A DNA stretch of 23,561 nucleotides from Actinomycetes bacterium. GTDB lineage: Bacteria; Actinomycetota; Actinomycetes; Propionibacteriales; Nocardioidaceae. The notes beneath the pieces were generated by a model that was not told the origin of the DNA, searched no databases, and saw nothing but the letters and a program-made list of their open reading frames with translations. The DNA lies in contig JAEZKN010000373.1 of the NCBI GenBank assembly GCA_023415395.1, forward strand, positions 1 through 23,561, read 5' to 3'. The position numbers and the translations under genes were made by a program. Positions 20,191-23,561 of the stretch are shown in pieces (position 1 is the first letter of the stretch; every line of letters begins with the position of its first letter).

Positions 20191-21915
20191 ATGCCGACCG
20201 TCGCCGAGATCCTCGTGTCCGCCCTCGCCGAGCACGGCGTCACCCAGGTCTGGGGCGTCGTCGGCGACGCGCTCAACCCGGTGACCGACGCGATCCACCG
20301 CGAGGACCGGGTCGACTGGGTCGGGGTGCGCCACGAGGAGGTCGCCGCGTTCGCCGCCGGCGCGCAGGCGCAGCTCACCGGGCGCCTCGGCGTCTGCATG
20401 GGCACGGTCGGGCCGGGCTCGATCCACCTGCTCAACGGGTTGTACGACGCCAAGAAGTCGCACGCACCGGTGCTCGCGATCTGCGGCCAGGTGCCGCGGC
20501 CCGAGATCGGCAGCGACTTCTTCCAGGAGGTCGACAACCAGGCGCTCTTCTCCGACGTGGCCGTCTTCAACGCCACCGTCTCCAGCCCCGAGCAGCTGCC
20601 CGACCTCGTCGAGCAGGCCGGGAACGCCGCGCTCCAGGGCCGGGGCGTCGCGGTCCTCACCCTGCCGGGCGACGTCGGCGGTCTCGACGCCCCGAAGGGG
20701 ACCCCCGTCCCGCGCTTCGTCACCGACCACCCCGCGGTGCCCCCGCAGGAGGACGCCGTCGCTCGCGCCGCCGCGGCGCTCAACGGCGCCGGGCGCGTCG
20801 CGATGCTGGTCGGCTGCGGTGCCCGTGACGCACGGGCCGAGGTGCTCGCCGTCGCGGAGCGGCTCGCGGCGCCGATGGTCGTGACGCTCAAGGCCAAGCA
20901 GGGCTTCGACGACGACAACCCCTACGAGATCGGGCAGTCCGGGCTGCTGGGCAACCCCGCGACCGCGGAGGCCTTCGACGGCTGCGACGCGCTGCTGATG
21001 GTCGGCACCGACTTCCCGTACAAGGAGTTCTACCCCGACGGGAAGGTCGTGGTGCAGGTCGATGCGGCCGGCGAGCACATCGGCCGACGCCACCCCATCG
21101 ACCACCCGGTCGTCGGCGACGCCCGGCTGACGATCGCCGCGCTGCTCCCGCACCTGGAGCAGCAGGCCGACCGCTCGCTGCTGGAGAAGTCGCGCTCGTC
21201 GTACGACGCCTGGCGCGAGCGGCAGCAGCGGCTGACCGACCCCGACTACGAGCGCAAGCCGCGCGGCCTGCTGCGCCGCAAGGTCGACAACCCCGACGGC
21301 CGGGTCCGTCCCGAGGTCCTGGCGGCGGCGGTCGACCGGCACGCCGCGAGCGACGCCGTCTTCACCGTCGACACGGGGATGGCGGCGACCTGGCTGGCCC
21401 GGTTCGTGCGGATGACCGGGCGGCGCGAGCTGCTCGGCTCCTTCAACCTCGGCTCGATGGCCAACGCGATGCCCCAGGCGCTGGGCGCGCAGGCGCTCGA
21501 CCGGCAGCGCCAGGTCGTGGCGTTCTGCGGCGACGGCGGCCTCACCATGCTGCTCGGCGACCTGCTCACCGCCGTGGCGCACGACCTCCCGGTCACGCTG
21601 GTCGTCTTCGACAACGGCAGCCTCGGCATGGTCAAGCTCGAGATGGAGCAGGCCGGGCTGGCGGCCTACGGCACCCGGCTGGCCAACCCCGACCTGGCCC
21701 GGGTGGCCGAGGCGGTGGGGATGCGCGGCCTCCGGGTCGAGGACCCGCACGACGTCGACGCGGCGGTCGCGGAGGCGCTCGCGCACCCCGGGCCGGTCCT
21801 GCTCGACGTGCTCACCAACCCCGACGAGGTCGCGGTGCCGCCGAAGCCGACGCTGGAGCAGGGCTGGGGCTTCGCGGTCGCCAAGACCAAGGAGTTCCTG
21901 GAGTCCTCGGACTGA
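20191..21915 (+). CDS. poxB: Pyruvate dehydrogenase (quinone) / pyruvate oxidase-type TPP enzyme
   Basis: 574-aa thiamine-diphosphate enzyme, expected to convert pyruvate to acetate and CO2 with electrons passing through FAD to the quinone pool. The N-terminal Pyr domain has the catalytic glutamate E49 in RHEEVAAFAAG; the central FAD domain includes GTDFPYKEFYP; the C-terminal TPP domain has GDGGLTML...N with FDNGSLGMV. GSFNLGSMANAMPQALGAQA is nearly identical to E. coli PoxB, and length is similar (572 aa). The C-terminus ends soon after VPPKPTLEQGWGFA, so most of the E. coli lipid-binding activation peptide is not recognisable. I chose ATG 20191 because it matches the family N-terminus. It is divergent from the 51-aa gene with a shared SigB-like promoter. 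A less specific TPP enzyme is the alternative. Confidence 0.88.
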   Translation: MPTVAEILVSALAEHGVTQVWGVVGDALNPVTDAIHREDRVDWVGVRHEEVAAFAAGAQAQLTGRLGVCMGTVGPGSIHLLNGLYDAKKSHAPVLAICGQVPRPEIGSDFFQEVDNQALFSDVAVFNATVSSPEQLPDLVEQAGNAALQGRGVAVLTLPGDVGGLDAPKGTPVPRFVTDHPAVPPQEDAVARAAAALNGAGRVAMLVGCGARDARAEVLAVAERLAAPMVVTLKAKQGFDDDNPYEIGQSGLLGNPATAEAFDGCDALLMVGTDFPYKEFYPDGKVVVQVDAAGEHIGRRHPIDHPVVGDARLTIAALLPHLEQQADRSLLEKSRSSYDAWRERQQRLTDPDYERKPRGLLRRKVDNPDGRVRPEVLAAAVDRHAASDAVFTVDTGMAATWLARFVRMTGRRELLGSFNLGSMANAMPQALGAQALDRQRQVVAFCGDGGLTMLLGDLLTAVAHDLPVTLVVFDNGSLGMVKLEMEQAGLAAYGTRLANPDLARVAEAVGMRGLRVEDPHDVDAAVAEALAHPGPVLLDVLTNPDEVAVPPKPTLEQGWGFAVAKTKEFLESSD

Positions 21916-21936
21916 TAGTGCGGCGGGCCGAGTGGA

Positions 21937-21942
21937 TACCGT
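21937..21942 (+). promoter_or_regulatory. Candidate leaderless -10 element (TACCGT) for the DUF255/YyaL gene
   Basis: TACCGT fits TANNNT and ends 6 nt before the GTG at 21949, matching the layout before mca and the AI-2E gene. It lies in the 33-nt gap after poxB. No clear -35 is visible. Confidence 0.45.
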
Positions 21943-21948
21943 GACGAG

Positions 21949-23561
<1,613 letters not shown>

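Overview
The window comes from a high-GC actinobacterium, most likely Nocardioidaceae (Nocardioides-like). The evidence is very high GC with GTG/TTG starts and many 1-8 nt gene overlaps, a mycothiol S-conjugate amidase (mycothiol is an actinobacterial thiol), two F420-type luciferase-like oxidoreductases, a DUF4307 protein and a SigB/SigF-type sigma factor. Genus placement is inference; no rRNA, tRNA, phage, IS or CRISPR was seen. Nineteen complete protein genes and two partial ones (one at each edge) account for nearly all of the sequence.

Region 1 (1-7.9 kb) is a housekeeping/metabolic block. It holds the 3' end of cystathionine gamma-synthase, a MutL/GlmL-type protein, an AI-2E family membrane protein and ACT-domain threonine ammonia-lyase, chained by overlaps on the + strand. 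These converge on greA and a DUF4307 membrane protein on the - strand. mca and a small membrane protein on the + strand converge on a SAM methyltransferase, and a two-TM membrane protein follows.

Region 2 (7.9-10.5 kb, - strand) is a four-gene operon in which each stop overlaps the next start by 4 nt: SigB/SigF-type sigma factor, LLM F420-type oxidoreductase, an 82-aa unknown, and a HAD phosphatase.

Region 3 (10.8-20 kb, + strand) starts divergently from the sigma gene. It contains a zinc alcohol dehydrogenase; a single polypeptide joining SpoIIE/RsbU-like phosphatase, RsbW-like ATPase and RsbV-like STAS domains; a heme-oxygenase-like (candidate diiron) protein overlapping a CDGSH Fe-S protein; a methyltransferase; and a second LLM oxidoreductase translationally coupled to a PaoABC-type molybdenum aldehyde oxidoreductase. 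A 51-aa membrane protein (-) and poxB-type pyruvate:quinone oxidoreductase (+) follow, divergent from each other. A DUF255/YyaL thioredoxin-domain protein runs off the right edge.

The most interesting signal is regulatory. Between 10.6 and 20.2 kb, seven non-coding sites carry a GGGTAC or GGGTAT hexamer with a G-rich -35-like tetramer 15-16 nt upstream. This is the published form of SigB/SigF promoters (GNNT-N14-16-GGGTAC/T in Streptomyces; GTTT-type -35 in Mycobacterium). One precedes the sigma gene itself. In five of them the hexamer ends only 8-10 nt before an ATG that lacks a Shine-Dalgarno, implying leaderless mRNAs. I infer that the window holds a self-contained general-stress module: sigma factor, one-protein partner switch, and a local redox regulon (alcohol dehydrogenase, diiron/CDGSH pair, F420/Mo aldehyde oxidation, pyruvate oxidation). 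Elsewhere, a different leaderless pattern (TANNNT, 6 nt, GTG) marks three housekeeping genes.
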